DNA of 64,000 nucleotides, taken from assembly GCA_020829485.1 (NCBI GenBank), contig JAIVFU010000033.1, forward strand, positions 4,463 to 68,462, in the 5' to 3' direction. The DNA is from Nostoc sp. CHAB 5834 (lineage in GTDB: Bacteria > Cyanobacteriota > Cyanobacteriia > Cyanobacteriales > Nostocaceae). This document shows, one piece after another, positions 38,520 to 48,185 of the stretch. The position numbers and the translations under genes are program-made. A model generated the notes under the pieces. It had not been told where the DNA came from and searched no databases. It saw only the letters and a program-made list of their open reading frames with translations. The first letter of the stretch is position 1. Every line of letters begins with the position of its first letter.

Positions 38520-39197
38520 ATGGACCGAAGCGCGACAAGTGCCACTGCTATGAAAGAGCCCAGCATGAAAGATCACAAACGACTTCTATTGATTGATGAT
38601 GACCCTAACCTCATCTTGCTGGTGAAGGATTACTTAGAATTCCGGGGATATGAAGTCATCACCGCTGAAAATGGACGTGAAGCTCTGGAAATTTTAGAGC
38701 AAGATGTTCCAGACATGATTATCTGCGACGTGATGATGCCGGAAATGGACGGATATACTTTTGTGGAACAAGTCCGGCAAAACGAACGCACCAGTTGGAT
38801 TCCGGTTCTTTTCCTTTCAGCTAAGGGACAAAGTGCAGACCGAGTTAAGGGTCTGAATAAAGGTGCTGATGTTTATATGGTCAAACCTTTTGAACCAGAA
38901 GAACTCGTAGCGCAAGTTGAATCCTCGCTGAAACAAACTATCCGTTGGAAAGAACACCAAGCTAAAGGAGGCGAAAACGGTTCCCGTATCCAGGTTCCCT
39001 TCGATGTGCAATTAACCCCAACCGAACTGAAAGTAGTCCAGTTCGTCGCTAGGGGTTTAGCTAACCGGGAAATTGCTGAAGAACTAAATGTTAGTCAGCG
39101 CACGGTTGAAAGCCATGTGTCCAATATGTTGGGCAAAACCAATCTCCACAACCGCACTGAACTAGCGCGGTGGGCGATTGAAAATCAAATGGCATAG
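38520..39197 (+). CDS. LuxR-type response regulator Rre1/Ycf29-like
   Basis: The 225-residue protein has a receiver domain with Asp70 (MIICDVMMPE) and Lys in YMVKPFEPEEL, then a LuxR/NarL helix-turn-helix with LTPTELKVVQFVARGLANRE and VSQRTVESHVSNML. It closely matches the cyanobacterial Rre1 (plastid Ycf29) regulator, which works with the kinase Hik2 and controls heat- and light-responsive genes including chaperones. Start choice is uncertain: ATG 38520, 38550 or 38565; TTG 38517 also opens the frame. It lies about 920 bp from groESL, which Rre1-type proteins help regulate in studied species. Confidence 0.85.
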   Translation: MDRSATSATAMKEPSMKDHKRLLLIDDDPNLILLVKDYLEFRGYEVITAENGREALEILEQDVPDMIICDVMMPEMDGYTFVEQVRQNERTSWIPVLFLSAKGQSADRVKGLNKGADVYMVKPFEPEELVAQVESSLKQTIRWKEHQAKGGENGSRIQVPFDVQLTPTELKVVQFVARGLANREIAEELNVSQRTVESHVSNMLGKTNLHNRTELARWAIENQMA

Positions 39198-39205
39198 CCA
39201 ATTTT

Positions 39206-39259
39206 AGATTTTGGATTTTGGATTGATAATCTAAAATCCAAAATCCGAAATCGAAAATT
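39206..39259. repeat. Short repeat CCAAAATCTAAAATC type
   Basis: TTTAGATTTTGGATTTTGGA and its inverse AATCTAAAATCCAAAATCC form a hairpin just after the rre1 stop. The same units occur in frame inside purL (50014-50052). Confidence 0.75.
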
Positions 39260-39261
39260 AA

Positions 39262-39570
39262 TTACCAACCATCTTCTTCAGCACTAGATTGGTGCAAAAT
39301 TTCTAAATCCAGTTCATCCAGGTAAGTTAGGGCGCTTTCAATCTGAGAAACAGTACCTCGCAGTTCCAGATCGAAGCAGCTATATTGTGGCACGTTTGCG
39401 CTTACCTGAGCATCAGCAATAATCACTGTGATGCCATAGTGAGAAACCAGTCGTGAAATGACTGGTTCCTCATGCAAGTCTTTAGGAATGCGAACTTGGA
39501 TACGAGTTTGGGTGCGTCTATTATCTAAAATATCAGTATTAGATTTTACTTGTTTATTTGGAATTGCCAT
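39262..39570 (-). CDS. NIL domain-containing protein
   Basis: The 102-residue protein has the NIL (ACT-like) ferredoxin fold: RIQVRIPKDLHEEPVISRLV, GITVIIADAQVSANVP, and FDLELRGTVSQIESALTYL. NIL domains usually sit in methionine ABC transporters or [4Fe-4S] ferredoxins; stand-alone NIL proteins of this size are common in cyanobacteria and their role is not defined. It is convergent with rre1. Confidence 0.8.
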   Translation of the reverse strand: MAIPNKQVKSNTDILDNRRTQTRIQVRIPKDLHEEPVISRLVSHYGITVIIADAQVSANVPQYSCFDLELRGTVSQIESALTYLDELDLEILHQSSAEEDGW

Positions 39571-40441
39571 TCTAGCTTCCTACTCGACTTCTGGGATGAG
39601 GGTTTTACTTTGCACAATTCTTTTAACACTAGCGTCACTTATCCCACGCAGGCAAGCAAGAAAGTATTTGCCTTGGCAAACCATTAATCTAGATGTAGTA
39701 AATGTGAAGAATTGCTCATAATTCGGTAGTTATGAGGTTAATTGTTATTCTATAGTGATTTTTGAGCAGATTCAATATATTAAATCTGTAGGGTTACAAC
39801 AATTGTTGTGTTATAACCCTAATTCATTGTGTATAAAATTTAATAATTGCTACATTGTCTTTTTAAACTTCAATATAAATATAGCAATCCTATTTGAGTT
39901 GTGAAAAATATAGATTAGGAAACGAACCGCAAAGGACGCATTCGCGCAGCGTCTCGTCAGAGAAGGACGCAAAGGAAGGAAAGAAGAAAGAGAGATGTAA
40001 TTTTCACGAATAGAGTTGTCGGGAAATAAAGCAATAAATCCTTGGAAGCCTTAATCTATAAGGCTTCCAAGCAACTTTAGTTTTTGTATCACTATGAATG
40101 ATACTGTTTATGGACATTAACTAGCAACTTATGTTAATTGTCTTAAATGAACTGTATTGACTGAGGCTCCATGAATCTCGAATCATACAGTTATTTGCTT
40201 AATTTTACAATACTACTTAAGTAATATTACGCATGAAACAGCCGAACATCTCTCTAAACCTTTCAGCACAGGGTGAGGTTTAAAGAGGAGTTGGGGATAG
40301 CTTATTCAAACTCACGTCAGATAAATACTGATAAATTATCTGTGTCCATCAGTAACAGTGGGTTGGATTGACGCAAGGAAACCCAACACCAACAAATTTA
40401 ATTTTTATCAACATACCTGATACACTTCCTTTAAGCCTGCC
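39571..40441. other. Long intergenic region with repeats
   Basis: 870 bp without a gene. It contains a palindrome GGGTTACAACAATTGTTGTG...TAACCC (39791-39819), a GGACGCATTCGCGCAGCGTC repeat (39937-39956), a perfect 12-bp hairpin CTTGGAAGCCTT/AAGGCTTCCAAG (40041-40071) and a GGGTTGGATTG...CCCAACACC inverted repeat (about 40361-40396). An antisense ORF at 39458-39721 overlaps the NIL gene and is rejected. Confidence 0.6.
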
Positions 40442-41226
40442 ATGTATGACAATATCTGTAAATTCATTGCCGAAAACTTCAAAGATGACTTGGCAACATG
40501 GTTACTAGGTTCACCGATAAAATTAACAGAACTTAGCCCTACTGAATTATCAAACGAACCAATTCGCGCCGATTCATTAATTTTATTGCAATCTGATGAT
40601 TTAGTTCTACATACCGAATTTCAAACTGATGCTGATGAAGATATCCCCTTTCGATGTTAGATTATCGGGTTAGGGTTTATCGCCGCTTTCCTAACAAAGA
40701 AATGCGTCAAATAGTAATCTATTTGAGAAAAACAAGTTCAGAATTAGTCAGTGAAAACAGTTTTAGATTAAACAACACTTACCATCAGTTTGAGGTAATA
40801 CGCCTGTGGGAACAACCTACAGACAGGTTTATGAGTATTCCAGGTCTATTACCCTTTGCCGTGCTAAGTCAGACAAACGATCCTACAATGGTATTAACCC
40901 AAGTAGCCAAAGCAGTTGAAGCAATTAGCGATCGCCAGTTACAACGAAATATAGCTGCTGCTAGTGGCATTTTAGCAGGTCTGGTGTTAAAGAAAGATGT
41001 AATTAAGAAGATTTTCAGGAGTGAGATTATGCGCGAATCAGTCATTTATCAAGAAATCCTAGAAGAAGGCGAAGCTAAAGGCGAAGCTAAAGGCAAAGCA
41101 GAAACAACAAGAAAGTTGGCTTTAAATTTGTTGCGAATTGGCATGAGTTTAGAACAAATTGCTGAAGTTACTGAATTATCTATTGAGCAAGTTCAAGTTT
41201 TACAAGAGGAAATTCAAAAATCTTAA
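40442..41226 (+). pseudogene. Frameshifted Rpn/PD-(D/E)XK nuclease gene
   Basis: Two overlapping frames together make one Rpn protein of about 261 residues. The first (40442-40660, MYDNICKFIAENFKDDLATW to EFQTDADEDIPFRC) contains the nuclease core. The second (40654-41226) resumes at MLDYRVRVYRRFP and ends in a helical region with two to three EAKGEAKGKAE repeats. Relatives read ...FRMLDY without a break, so one A has been lost near 40653 (CGATG for CGAATG). It may be inactive, rescued by frameshifting, or a sequencing error. Confidence 0.75.
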
Positions 41227-41267
41227 TTTTAATTAATCATTTTAGAAAATACGTGGCTATACAAGCA

Positions 41268-41296
41268 AAACCCGCATTAGCGGGTTTCAAGGTTTT
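41268..41296 (+). terminator. Hairpin after the frameshifted Rpn gene
   Basis: AAACCCGC (41268-41275) and GCGGGTTT (41280-41287) form a perfect 8-bp stem with an ATTA loop, followed by CAAGGTTTTTA. It lies 41 bases after the stop. Confidence 0.7.
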
Positions 41297-41341
41297 TATT
41301 AGTCCACACAGAGGGACTTAGTTTGTGTAGATGCGATTTTT

Positions 41342-41464
41342 GGGACTTCCAAATAAAAAATATTCAATTATTTATTGTGGGGTGGGTGTCTCACCCGCCC
41401 AATAACCAAAGGCGGGCAAGATGCCCACCCCACAAGATTGGATAATTTATTTTTTGGTAATTCC
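41342..41464. mobile_element. MITE-like element copy 3 (diverged interior)
   Basis: The left end GGGACTTCCAAATAAAAAAT and right end AATTTATTTTTTGGTAATTCC match the ends of the copies at 27024 and 62494. Flanks are TTT on both sides. The interior differs: GTGGGGTGGGTGTCTCACCC pairs with GGCGGGCAAGATGCCCACCC. It begins about 115 bp after an Rpn gene. Confidence 0.65.
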
Positions 41465-41491
41465 TTTAATCCCCTTGTTTAAATTCTCAAA

Positions 41492-42883
41492 CTAAAACTC
41501 AGCACTTTGTGGTGTGCGCGGAAACGGAATCACATCACGAATATTTCCCATACCCGTTATAAATTGCACGAGTCGTTCAAAACCTAACCCAAAGCCAGCA
41601 TGGGGAACAGTACCATAACGACGCAAATCAAGATACCAACACAAGTCTTCTGGGTTTAATCCTTGCGCTAATACACGGCTTTCTAATACTTCTAAACGTT
41701 CTTCGCGCTGGGAACCGCCAACAATTTCGCCAATTTTGGGTGCGAGAATATCCATTGCGCGAACAGTTTTTTCATCGTCGTTCAAGCGCATATAAAATGC
41801 TTTGATTTGCGCTGGATAATCTGTAACGATCGCAGGCTTTTTAAATAATTGTTCAGCTAGGTAGCGTTCGTGTTCTGATTGTAAATCTAAACCCCAACTC
41901 ACTGGATATTCAAATTTAACATCAGCTTTTTCTAAAAGTGCGATCGCTTCTGTATATGTTAAGCGTTCAAACTGATTATTAATAATATTTTCGGCTGTGG
42001 ACAACACAGATTTATCAATGCGTTCATTGAAAAATTCCATATCTTCTGGGCAAGTTTCCAATACATATTTAAAAATGTGTTTGAGAAACGCCTCAGCTAA
42101 ATCCATATCACCTTCTAAGTCACAAAAAGCCATTTCTGGCTCAACCATCCAAAATTCTGCTAGGTGGCGGGAGGTGTTGGAATTTTCGGCACGGAAGGTA
42201 GGGCCAAATGTGTAAACGTTAGAAAACGCCATCGCCATCACTTCCGCTTCCAACTGGCCGCTAACTGTTAAATATGTGGGTTTAGCAAAAAAGTCTTGGC
42301 TGTAATCTACTGCTTGGTTTTCTGTGCGGGGAATATTCTTTAAATCTAAACTGGTAACGCTAAACAGTTCACCCGCGCCTTCGCAATCGCTAGCGGTGAT
42401 GATGGGTGTGTGTACCCACAAAAAGCCTCTTTGTTGGAAAAATTGGTGAATAGCTGTCGAACAAGCATTTCTGACGCGGAAAACTGCACCAAATGAATTG
42501 GTACGCGATCGCAAATGTCCAATGGTTCGCAGAAACTCAAAGGAATGGCGTTTCTTTTGCAGGGGATATGTATCGGGATCAGCTTCACCGAAAACTTTCA
42601 CGGACTCGGCTTTCAACTCAATTCGCTGTCCTTTACCCAGAGAAGCCACCAGTACCCCTGTAGCCTCAACAGCAGCACCCGTATTCAGTTTTTTCAAGAT
42701 AGCTTCATAGTCTGGCAAACCCTGATTGATGACGACTTGCAAATTAGCTAGTGATGAGCCGTCATTGACTTCAATAAAAGCAAACCCTTTGGACTCGCGT
42801 TTCGTCCGCACCCAGCCTTGAACTAGGAGGGACTCATCAGGTTGGCCACTTCGCAATATTTCTGCAATCCGTCGATTTGCCAT
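41492..42883 (-). CDS. asnS: Asparaginyl-tRNA synthetase
   Basis: The 463-residue class IIb synthetase has an OB-fold anticodon domain (about 15-105), the [20 protein letters not shown] motif 2 and [16 protein letters not shown] motif 3. It charges tRNA-Asn. It is convergent with the Rpn gene. The next upstream gene (42886-43248) ends 2 bases before its start, so they are cotranscribed. Confidence 0.97.
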   Translation of the reverse strand: MANRRIAEILRSGQPDESLLVQGWVRTKRESKGFAFIEVNDGSSLANLQVVINQGLPDYEAILKKLNTGAAVEATGVLVASLGKGQRIELKAESVKVFGEADPDTYPLQKKRHSFEFLRTIGHLRSRTNSFGAVFRVRNACSTAIHQFFQQRGFLWVHTPIITASDCEGAGELFSVTSLDLKNIPRTENQAVDYSQDFFAKPTYLTVSGQLEAEVMAMAFSNVYTFGPTFRAENSNTSRHLAEFWMVEPEMAFCDLEGDMDLAEAFLKHIFKYVLETCPEDMEFFNERIDKSVLSTAENIINNQFERLTYTEAIALLEKADVKFEYPVSWGLDLQSEHERYLAEQLFKKPAIVTDYPAQIKAFYMRLNDDEKTVRAMDILAPKIGEIVGGSQREERLEVLESRVLAQGLNPEDLCWYLDLRRYGTVPHAGFGLGFERLVQFITGMGNIRDVIPFPRTPQSAEF

Positions 42884-42885
42884 AT

Positions 42886-43248
42886 TTACCCAGCATAAGA
42901 CTTTAATATCCAGCCTATGATAACGCCCATTCCACCAAAGCGGACGACTTGCCAGAAAGGTTTTTTGAGGCTACGCCAAGAAAATAACTGGCTTTCTAAG
43001 TTCACTTCTAGCCTTTCCAATTGCTGTTGAATTTGCCGTAACTCTGCTTTGATTTCTGGTGTCTGAGATTTATTGTGCTTTAGTTGATCCCGGCGCTGTT
43101 GCCATTGTGCCTGTTGTTGGCGATCGCGTTGCACTTGATCGTAACGTTCTTTTAAGGATAGGAGCGATCGCTCTACTTCCTCTAGTTCTTGTTCAAAATC
43201 TGGTTCGGGATTTTCTGCTGACGGCTGTGATTGTTTTGGCGGCTTCAT
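42886..43248 (-). CDS. Coiled-coil protein with C-terminal membrane anchor
   Basis: The 120-residue protein has a charged coiled coil (about 20-88: [20 protein letters not shown], then [20 protein letters not shown]) and one C-terminal hydrophobic segment ([15 protein letters not shown]). It ends 2 bases before asnS, so it is translated from the same mRNA. No family is recognised. An asnS-linked gene of this type recurs in cyanobacteria as far as I recall. Confidence 0.65.
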   Translation of the reverse strand: MKPPKQSQPSAENPEPDFEQELEEVERSLLSLKERYDQVQRDRQQQAQWQQRRDQLKHNKSQTPEIKAELRQIQQQLERLEVNLESQLFSWRSLKKPFWQVVRFGGMGVIIGWILKSYAG

Positions 43249-43292
43249 TTACAAGTAGTAAAGTAGAAGTAAATGCAAATGTGCCAATAGTT

Positions 43293-43568
43293 ATGTCCCA
43301 ATCTACCCAGCTGCCGAAAACCAGTCAACTGAATGAACTTAGTACTCTGGAACTAGCTCAAGCCCTCATGGAAAGACTGAGTATTTCCCCTAACGATTGG
43401 CATCGCCTCAAGTCTAACCGCAATTCTCGTGCTAATGAACAAGTGGCAGCAGCGATTGTGTATCTTTTAAAGAATCAGCCACAAGAAGCTCAAGCTAGAT
43501 TAGAACAGGCAATTGGTTGGTTAGATCGCTCCATTTCTGCCCCTCCCTGTCCAACTCACGGTAAGTAG
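43293..43568 (+). CDS. Small cyanobacterial protein of unknown function
   Basis: The 91-residue protein starts MSQSTQLPKTSQLNELSTLE and contains ALMERLSISPNDWHRLKSNR and NEQVAAAIVYLLKNQPQEAQ, a helical pattern I recall from a small family conserved in cyanobacteria. I choose the ATG at 43293; the longer frame from 43059 overlaps the opposite gene. It is divergent from the coiled-coil/asnS unit with a 44-bp spacer. Confidence 0.65.
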   Translation: MSQSTQLPKTSQLNELSTLELAQALMERLSISPNDWHRLKSNRNSRANEQVAAAIVYLLKNQPQEAQARLEQAIGWLDRSISAPPCPTHGK

Positions 43569-43663
43569 GGAGTAGGGAGTAGGAAGTAGGGAATAAAAAA
43601 ATCAATCAACTAATAACTTTCCCCACTCCCCAGACGCGATCAATCGCGTCTCTACTAGTCCTG

Positions 43664-44113
43664 TTATCGTCGCAGAGATAATCCCCGACGAGTTTCCATT
43701 TGTTTACAAAGCCTCAATTCTGTGCCTTTGCGGTTCCACTCTACCTGATCAAAAATTTGATGCAGAAGGCATAAACCACGACCATTTTCTGACTCATCTG
43801 GTGGTAAATAGTCTGTTGGTTCTTCTTCATTAGTACATGAAGGAGTAAAGCCGCTACCCTGGTCTGATATTATCCACCAATATTGATTATCTATTAAGGA
43901 AAAACGGACTACAACTGTTTTACTTGGATCAAGATTATTGCCATGTTTAGCTGCGTTTACTAGGGCTTCTTGAAGTCCTAGCCGCAGTTCTGCTTGTAAT
44001 TTTGCTGGGATTTCTGCCAACAGTAAATCTAATATTGGACAAAGGTAGAGGGTTGAGGCAAAGCTAATAGTGCCCCAATAACGTGCAACTGGACGGAGTG
44101 AAATTGTAATCAC
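43664..44113 (-). CDS. Anti-sigma regulatory factor (RsbW-like serine/threonine kinase)
   Basis: The 149-residue GHKL ATPase domain has N-box GLQEALVNAAKHGN, G1 SDQGSGF and G2 ENGRGLCLLHQIFD. These proteins bind sigma factors or act on anti-anti-sigma proteins in partner-switching. There is no anti-anti-sigma partner next to it. It stands alone. Confidence 0.87.
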   Translation of the reverse strand: MITISLRPVARYWGTISFASTLYLCPILDLLLAEIPAKLQAELRLGLQEALVNAAKHGNNLDPSKTVVVRFSLIDNQYWWIISDQGSGFTPSCTNEEEPTDYLPPDESENGRGLCLLHQIFDQVEWNRKGTELRLCKQMETRRGLSLRR

Positions 44114-44502
44114 AAGAGAAACCCCATAGCTTTCAGTTAGCTAGACATCAGTTTGCTATTACAGGCACCCTGATAAAATTGAGGTGGTCATGCTGCCTTC
44201 AAACTTGCGTCTTTAAAACTAAATTTTGAAAATGCTAGGGAGCATTAGCTCTGTAGTATGAGTTGGGATTGTTTAGATATTTAACGGCTGTAATAGTTTT
44301 GATAATGAATTAAGCAGCTTAAAAAGATGCTAGTAATTTGACAGAGTATTGGCATACTCTAGTTAATTGCCGATTTATCATTTATACAATCCAATTCATA
44401 TTTCTAAGAACCTATGCAGCTTGAATTTATTTAAACAAAATGAATTTTTATTTTTGCCTTAATTCAATTTTAGCATCTTTAGTATGCACTAGACTAAAAA
44501 TT
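44114..44502. other. Intergenic region, nothing clear
   Basis: 389 bp of AT-rich sequence between the RsbW-like gene and the rlmD stop. I see no gene or repeat. Confidence 0.5.
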
Positions 44503-45909
44503 TCAAATTTCAGTTTTTGTAAAGGAATTACTATCCTTGTGCAAATCTGATAGCGCAAGAAAGGTAGCAACTTCAACATGGGCAGTTTGAGGAAAAAAAT
44601 CAGCGGGTTGTACCCGTGTGATAGTATATTGCCCATCTTGACAAAGCAATTTCAGGTCACGGGCGAGGGTGGCTACTTTACAACTGACGTAAACGATCCG
44701 AGATGGTTTCAATTGCCGTAAAGTATCGATGACAGCGCGATCGCACCCCTTACGTGGCGGATCGAGTATTACTACTTCTGGTATTGTGCCCATTTTGGGA
44801 AGCAATTTCTCTACTGCCCCGACTTGGAATGTCACATTATCAATTCCGTTGCGGTGGGCATTCAAAATAGCTTGTTCCACTGCTGCTGGTTGCACTTCTA
44901 ATCCTGTAGCAACCCGTACTTTTTTGGCAAGGGGTAAAGTTAAAGTCCCAATACCACAATAGGCATCAACTAGCAACTCATGCCCTTGAAGATTGAGTTC
45001 TGATTGAATTACCTGTAATAGTGCTTCTGCTGTTTCTGTATACACTTGGAAAAATGTATCTGGGCGCACTTGAAATTCCAGTCCAGCAAAATTTTCACGC
45101 AGGTGGGGGACTCCAGCGATGCAACGGGTTTCTGATCCAAAGATAGCATTTGTGCGATCGCTATTGCGGTTGAGCGACACTCCTACTAACTGCGGATAAC
45201 GCTTTAACCATTCCTGGGCTTGAGTTTCAATTCCTGATAAATTCCAGTCCTTTACCACCAAAGTCAGCAACATTTCTCCAGTGTGTCGGCCAATGCGTAA
45301 ACCAAGATGGCGAATTTGTCCAAGGTGGCGCTGTTCGTCATAGATTCGCCAACCCCGTTGTTGAATATCCTGCTTAACTTCGGCAAGCAACGGATTTAAT
45401 CGTGAATCTTGGACTGGACATTGATTTAAATTAATTAATTGGTGACTACCTTTTTGGTAGTAACCAGCTTGTACCTGTCCCGTTGCCGATAGCGAGAGAG
45501 GATATGTAGATTTATTACGGTAGCCTAAAGCAGAAGCGGCGGCGAGTACCGGATCTACCGGTGGCTGGATAAAACCGCCAATACGTTCTAAAGCCTGGAT
45601 AACTTGATTTTGCTTGGCTACTAGCTGGTAATCATAATTAACATGCTGCCACTGGCAACCACCGCACTTATCCGCCACAATACAACTTGGTCTGATCCGG
45701 TGGGGAGATGGTTCCAATAGCTCCTGGAGCTTCCCGTGGGCGTATTTTGGTTTAACATGTACCAAACGGACAATGGCGCGATCGCCTGGTACAGTATCTG
45801 GGACAAACACTACACGCTCATCAGCGCGTCCCACACCATCACCTGTATCACTCAGATTAGCGATCGTCACTTCAATTAATTCACCCTGTTGCCAAATTAT
45901 TTTAGTCAT
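44503..45909 (-). CDS. rlmD: 23S rRNA (uracil-5-)-methyltransferase RlmD (RumA/TrmA family)
   Basis: The 468-residue protein has an N-terminal TRAM domain (GELIEVTIANLSDTGDGVGR), a [4Fe-4S] cluster motif with Cys76, Cys82 and Cys85 plus a later Cys in NQCPVQ, a SAM domain with VDAYCGIGTLTLPLA and the catalytic YVSCKVATLARDL. It methylates a uridine in 23S rRNA. The start codon ATG and next residues (MTK) are the last unit of a heptamer array (ATGACTA), so the repeat supplies the translation start. Confidence 0.9.
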   Translation of the reverse strand: MTKIIWQQGELIEVTIANLSDTGDGVGRADERVVFVPDTVPGDRAIVRLVHVKPKYAHGKLQELLEPSPHRIRPSCIVADKCGGCQWQHVNYDYQLVAKQNQVIQALERIGGFIQPPVDPVLAAASALGYRNKSTYPLSLSATGQVQAGYYQKGSHQLINLNQCPVQDSRLNPLLAEVKQDIQQRGWRIYDEQRHLGQIRHLGLRIGRHTGEMLLTLVVKDWNLSGIETQAQEWLKRYPQLVGVSLNRNSDRTNAIFGSETRCIAGVPHLRENFAGLEFQVRPDTFFQVYTETAEALLQVIQSELNLQGHELLVDAYCGIGTLTLPLAKKVRVATGLEVQPAAVEQAILNAHRNGIDNVTFQVGAVEKLLPKMGTIPEVVILDPPRKGCDRAVIDTLRQLKPSRIVYVSCKVATLARDLKLLCQDGQYTITRVQPADFFPQTAHVEVATFLALSDLHKDSNSFTKTEI

Positions 45910-46094
45910 TAGTCATTAGTCATTAGTCATTAGTCATTAGTCATTAGTCATTGGGCATGGGGCATGGGGCATTAGTTATTAATTCTTCTCCCCCTGCTTC
46001 CCCTGCTTCCCCTGCCTCCCCTGCCTCCCCTGCTCCCCTGCTCCCCTGCTCCCCACTCCCCACTCCCCACTCCCCACTCCCCACTCCCCACTCC
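45905..46094. repeat. Composite heptamer array upstream of rlmD and apcD
   Basis: It begins with at least six TAGTCAT units that include the rlmD start (45905-45953), continues as GGGCATG/CCCCTGC-type units, and ends in seven or so CCCCACT copies to 46094. It lies between two divergent genes. Confidence 0.9.
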
Positions 46095-46195
46095 CTAAAT
46101 AGATAAATTCAATACATAACTAGCTCCTATCTCTTCACTTGTGTACCTCCAACTCGCTAAACTAACAGATAATATTTCAGGTGATTTCAATAATC

Positions 46196-46681
46196 ATGAC
46201 TGTAATTAGCCAAGTTATTCTCAAAGCCGACGACGAACTGCGTTATCCCAGCAGTGGCGAACTGAAAAACATCAAAGACTTTTTGGAAACCGGCGTACAA
46301 CGGACGCGGATTGCGGCTACCTTAGCCGAAAACGAAAAAAAGATAGTTCAAGAAGCAACCAAACAACTTTGGCAGAAGCGTCCTGACTTTATCTCCCCCG
46401 GAGGTAATGCTTACGGAGAACGCCAACGCTCTCTATGTATCCGCGATTTTGGCTGGTACTTGCGTCTAATTACTTATGGTGTGCTTGCCGGCGACAAAGA
46501 GCCAATTGAAAAAATTGGTTTAATTGGTGTGCGGGAAATGTACAACTCATTAGGTGTTCCCGTGCCTGGAATGGTAGAAGCGATCAATTCCCTCAAAACA
46601 GCCTCCCTTGGCTTACTGAGTGCAGAAGACGCTGCCGAAGCAGCACCCTACTTTGATTACATCATTCAAGCGATGTCTTAA
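46196..46681 (+). CDS. apcD: Allophycocyanin B alpha chain, ApcD
   Basis: The 161-residue phycobiliprotein starts [20 protein letters not shown], with chromophore-attaching Cys81 (RSLCIRD) and the C-terminal [20 protein letters not shown] block. ApcD carries red-shifted phycocyanobilin in the allophycocyanin core and acts in energy transfer to photosystem I and in state transitions. The ATG at 46196 is chosen; five upstream in-frame codons are not conserved. It stands alone, as apcD usually does. Confidence 0.95.
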   Translation: MTVISQVILKADDELRYPSSGELKNIKDFLETGVQRTRIAATLAENEKKIVQEATKQLWQKRPDFISPGGNAYGERQRSLCIRDFGWYLRLITYGVLAGDKEPIEKIGLIGVREMYNSLGVPVPGMVEAINSLKTASLGLLSAEDAAEAAPYFDYIIQAMS

Positions 46682-47236
46682 TACAAAGTGTGTGCTGGTT
46701 CTAGGAGTATACTTCCGCTCTACTAAAGTGAGTGCAATAAGCGCTCGATAGGCATAAGATACCCAATTTGATCATACCTTCCCCACATTTGGTGGTGGCT
46801 ATGGCTAAACCTCTGTCAAGTTACCAACCAGTTGTGGGGAAATTTATTTAAGTATAACTATGGAGGATTTCTCAAAGGATGAAGGACATACGGACATAAA
46901 AAACCGACAGTCCTTGATTAAGGCTGTCGGCAATTAAGTGTGTTCCCTATTAATGACTCGGCTAGAGTTCAGTTGTCATTAATTATGCCTAGTTAGCTAT
47001 GGCAAAGAGACGATCCTAATCATAGATATGTGTGATTCTCGTCACATGATTATTACAACTAAACTGCATATACTCGAATAATCTCTGAGTATCAGTATAT
47101 ATCAGCAAACTCTTGTGTCACAAATTGCAGTGGTATTACTTAGTTAAGTTATCTTTAAATATCGCGCTTAAATTTACACAAAAGTAGAAGTGCGTAGCTT
47201 GCCGCCCTAGGCATCGCGCTTTGCAACATAAATTAA
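46682..47236. other. Intergenic region with minus-strand terminator
   Basis: The only clear feature is the minus-strand terminator at 46898-46930. Between it and the small peptide ORF at 47237 there is no gene. The minus strand could carry a non-coding transcript ending at the terminator. Confidence 0.5.
46898..46930 (-). terminator. Minus-strand rho-independent terminator
   Basis: On the minus strand CCGACAGCCTT and AAGGACTGTCGG form a near-perfect stem with an AATC loop, followed by TTTTTTA. The nearest minus-strand coding signals are the small peptides at 47237-47646. Confidence 0.85.
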
Positions 47237-47353
47237 TTAGCATCCCAAAATACTTTTAACGCCATTCACCAACATAGCTACTAATTGAACTGATGCGGTG
47301 GTTGCACCAATTGTATTAACCATTGCTCCTACTGCTGCTGATATCGCCTCCAT
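47237..47353 (-). CDS. Short hydrophobic Gly/Ala-rich peptide B (38 residues)
   Basis: ATG at 47353 is preceded by AGGAG with a 5-base spacer. The peptide is MEAISAAVGAMVNTIGATTA then SVQLVAMLVNGVKSILGC: a hydrophobic, Gly/Ala-rich helix ending Gly-Cys. An in-frame GTG at 47395 would give 52 residues, the same length as peptide A. The composition resembles bacteriocin-like or toxic membrane peptides, but no family is recognised. A terminator on the same strand lies about 300 bp downstream. Confidence 0.4.
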   Translation of the reverse strand: MEAISAAVGAMVNTIGATTASVQLVAMLVNGVKSILGC

Positions 47354-47487
47354 ACTAGCTCCTGCTATAGCAATCCGATTTGATTTCTGAATCACTCGTA
47401 GAGGTAAGGGACTGGGGACTGGGGATTGGGGACTGGGAAGAAGGAATAAAGGTGTACTGAGTTTTGTTCAAAAATCAAATATGAGTC

Positions 47488-47646
47488 CTATATAAGCATT
47501 GTTGTTACTGTACTTGCAATAGAAACAATCCCAGTAGCAGCCATACCCGAACCAACTAAAACTGCGCCGACTATAGCAATAACAATAGTCCATTCCAATG
47601 GATTAGGACTGTGACAAACCTGAATAAAGATTATAGGAAAATTCAT
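47488..47646 (-). CDS. Short hydrophobic peptide A (52 residues)
   Basis: ATG at 47646 to TAG at 47488. The peptide is MNFPIIFIQVCHSPNPLEWT then IVIAIVGAVLVGSGMAATGI plus VSIASTVTTMLI: one long hydrophobic Gly/Ala/Ser-rich helix. No strong ribosome binding site is seen. It lies on the same strand as peptide B, with a heptamer tract between. It is too short for homology by eye; a small membrane protein or toxin is possible. Confidence 0.35.
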   Translation of the reverse strand: MNFPIIFIQVCHSPNPLEWTIVIAIVGAVLVGSGMAATGIVSIASTVTTMLI

Positions 47647-47870
47647 TTTACTACTTCAATAATGTTGCATTTAGTTAATATTAATTTTACAAACAAGCCT
47701 TTATTTGTAATAATAGTAAAATTACTCAAATTATCCCCCTTCAGCTTAATTGGCTAAGAAATTAAGTGTTTTTGCAGTTGCCTTGATTGAGTAAATCACA
47801 ATAGCGCGATAAGCTAGAGTTAGGGGCAAAACTGATTCACAACTGGCAAAAAACCTAGCTTGGGGTAACG

Positions 47871-48185
47871 ATGGCAACAGAACAAAAGCACAGCACTTAT
47901 TTATCAGAAGCCGAAAGCCGTTTACGTCAACTTTCTATTGAAAAGCTGCGATTAGCAGTTGCGTTTCTGGCTTATTTGCAAGAAACAGAAGAAAACGAAG
48001 TTACTGAAAAAGTATTATTAAATATTCCTGATTTTGCCCAATCTTTCCGCGAAATTCAACAAAATGAAGACAAGTTAGAAAATACTGCCTCAAATCAGCT
48101 TGCCTCTGATGAAGAGGTATGGCAGGCTTATTTAGCTTCTAAACAGAAATGGCAGGAGGTTTACTGTCGCCTTGCAGACTCCTAG
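47871..48185 (+). CDS. Antitoxin-like partner of Doc
   Basis: The 104-residue mostly helical protein (SEAESRLRQLSIEKLRLAVA, then acidic EETEENEVTEKVLL) has no clear DNA-binding fold I can name. The next gene, a Doc-like toxin, starts 14 bases before its stop, the usual toxin-antitoxin overlap. It is therefore a candidate antitoxin, or a conserved companion protein. Confidence 0.55.
   Translation: MATEQKHSTYLSEAESRLRQLSIEKLRLAVAFLAYLQETEENEVTEKVLLNIPDFAQSFREIQQNEDKLENTASNQLASDEEVWQAYLASKQKWQEVYCRLADS

Noticed and set aside
43059..43292. N-terminal extension of the small protein at 43293
   Set aside because: It overlaps the divergent coiled-coil gene and lacks conserved sequence.
45905..46094. 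Possible CRISPR-like array (also at 54526-54723)
   Set aside because: Units are 7 to 9 bp and contiguous, without unique spacers. These are heptamer (STRR) arrays.
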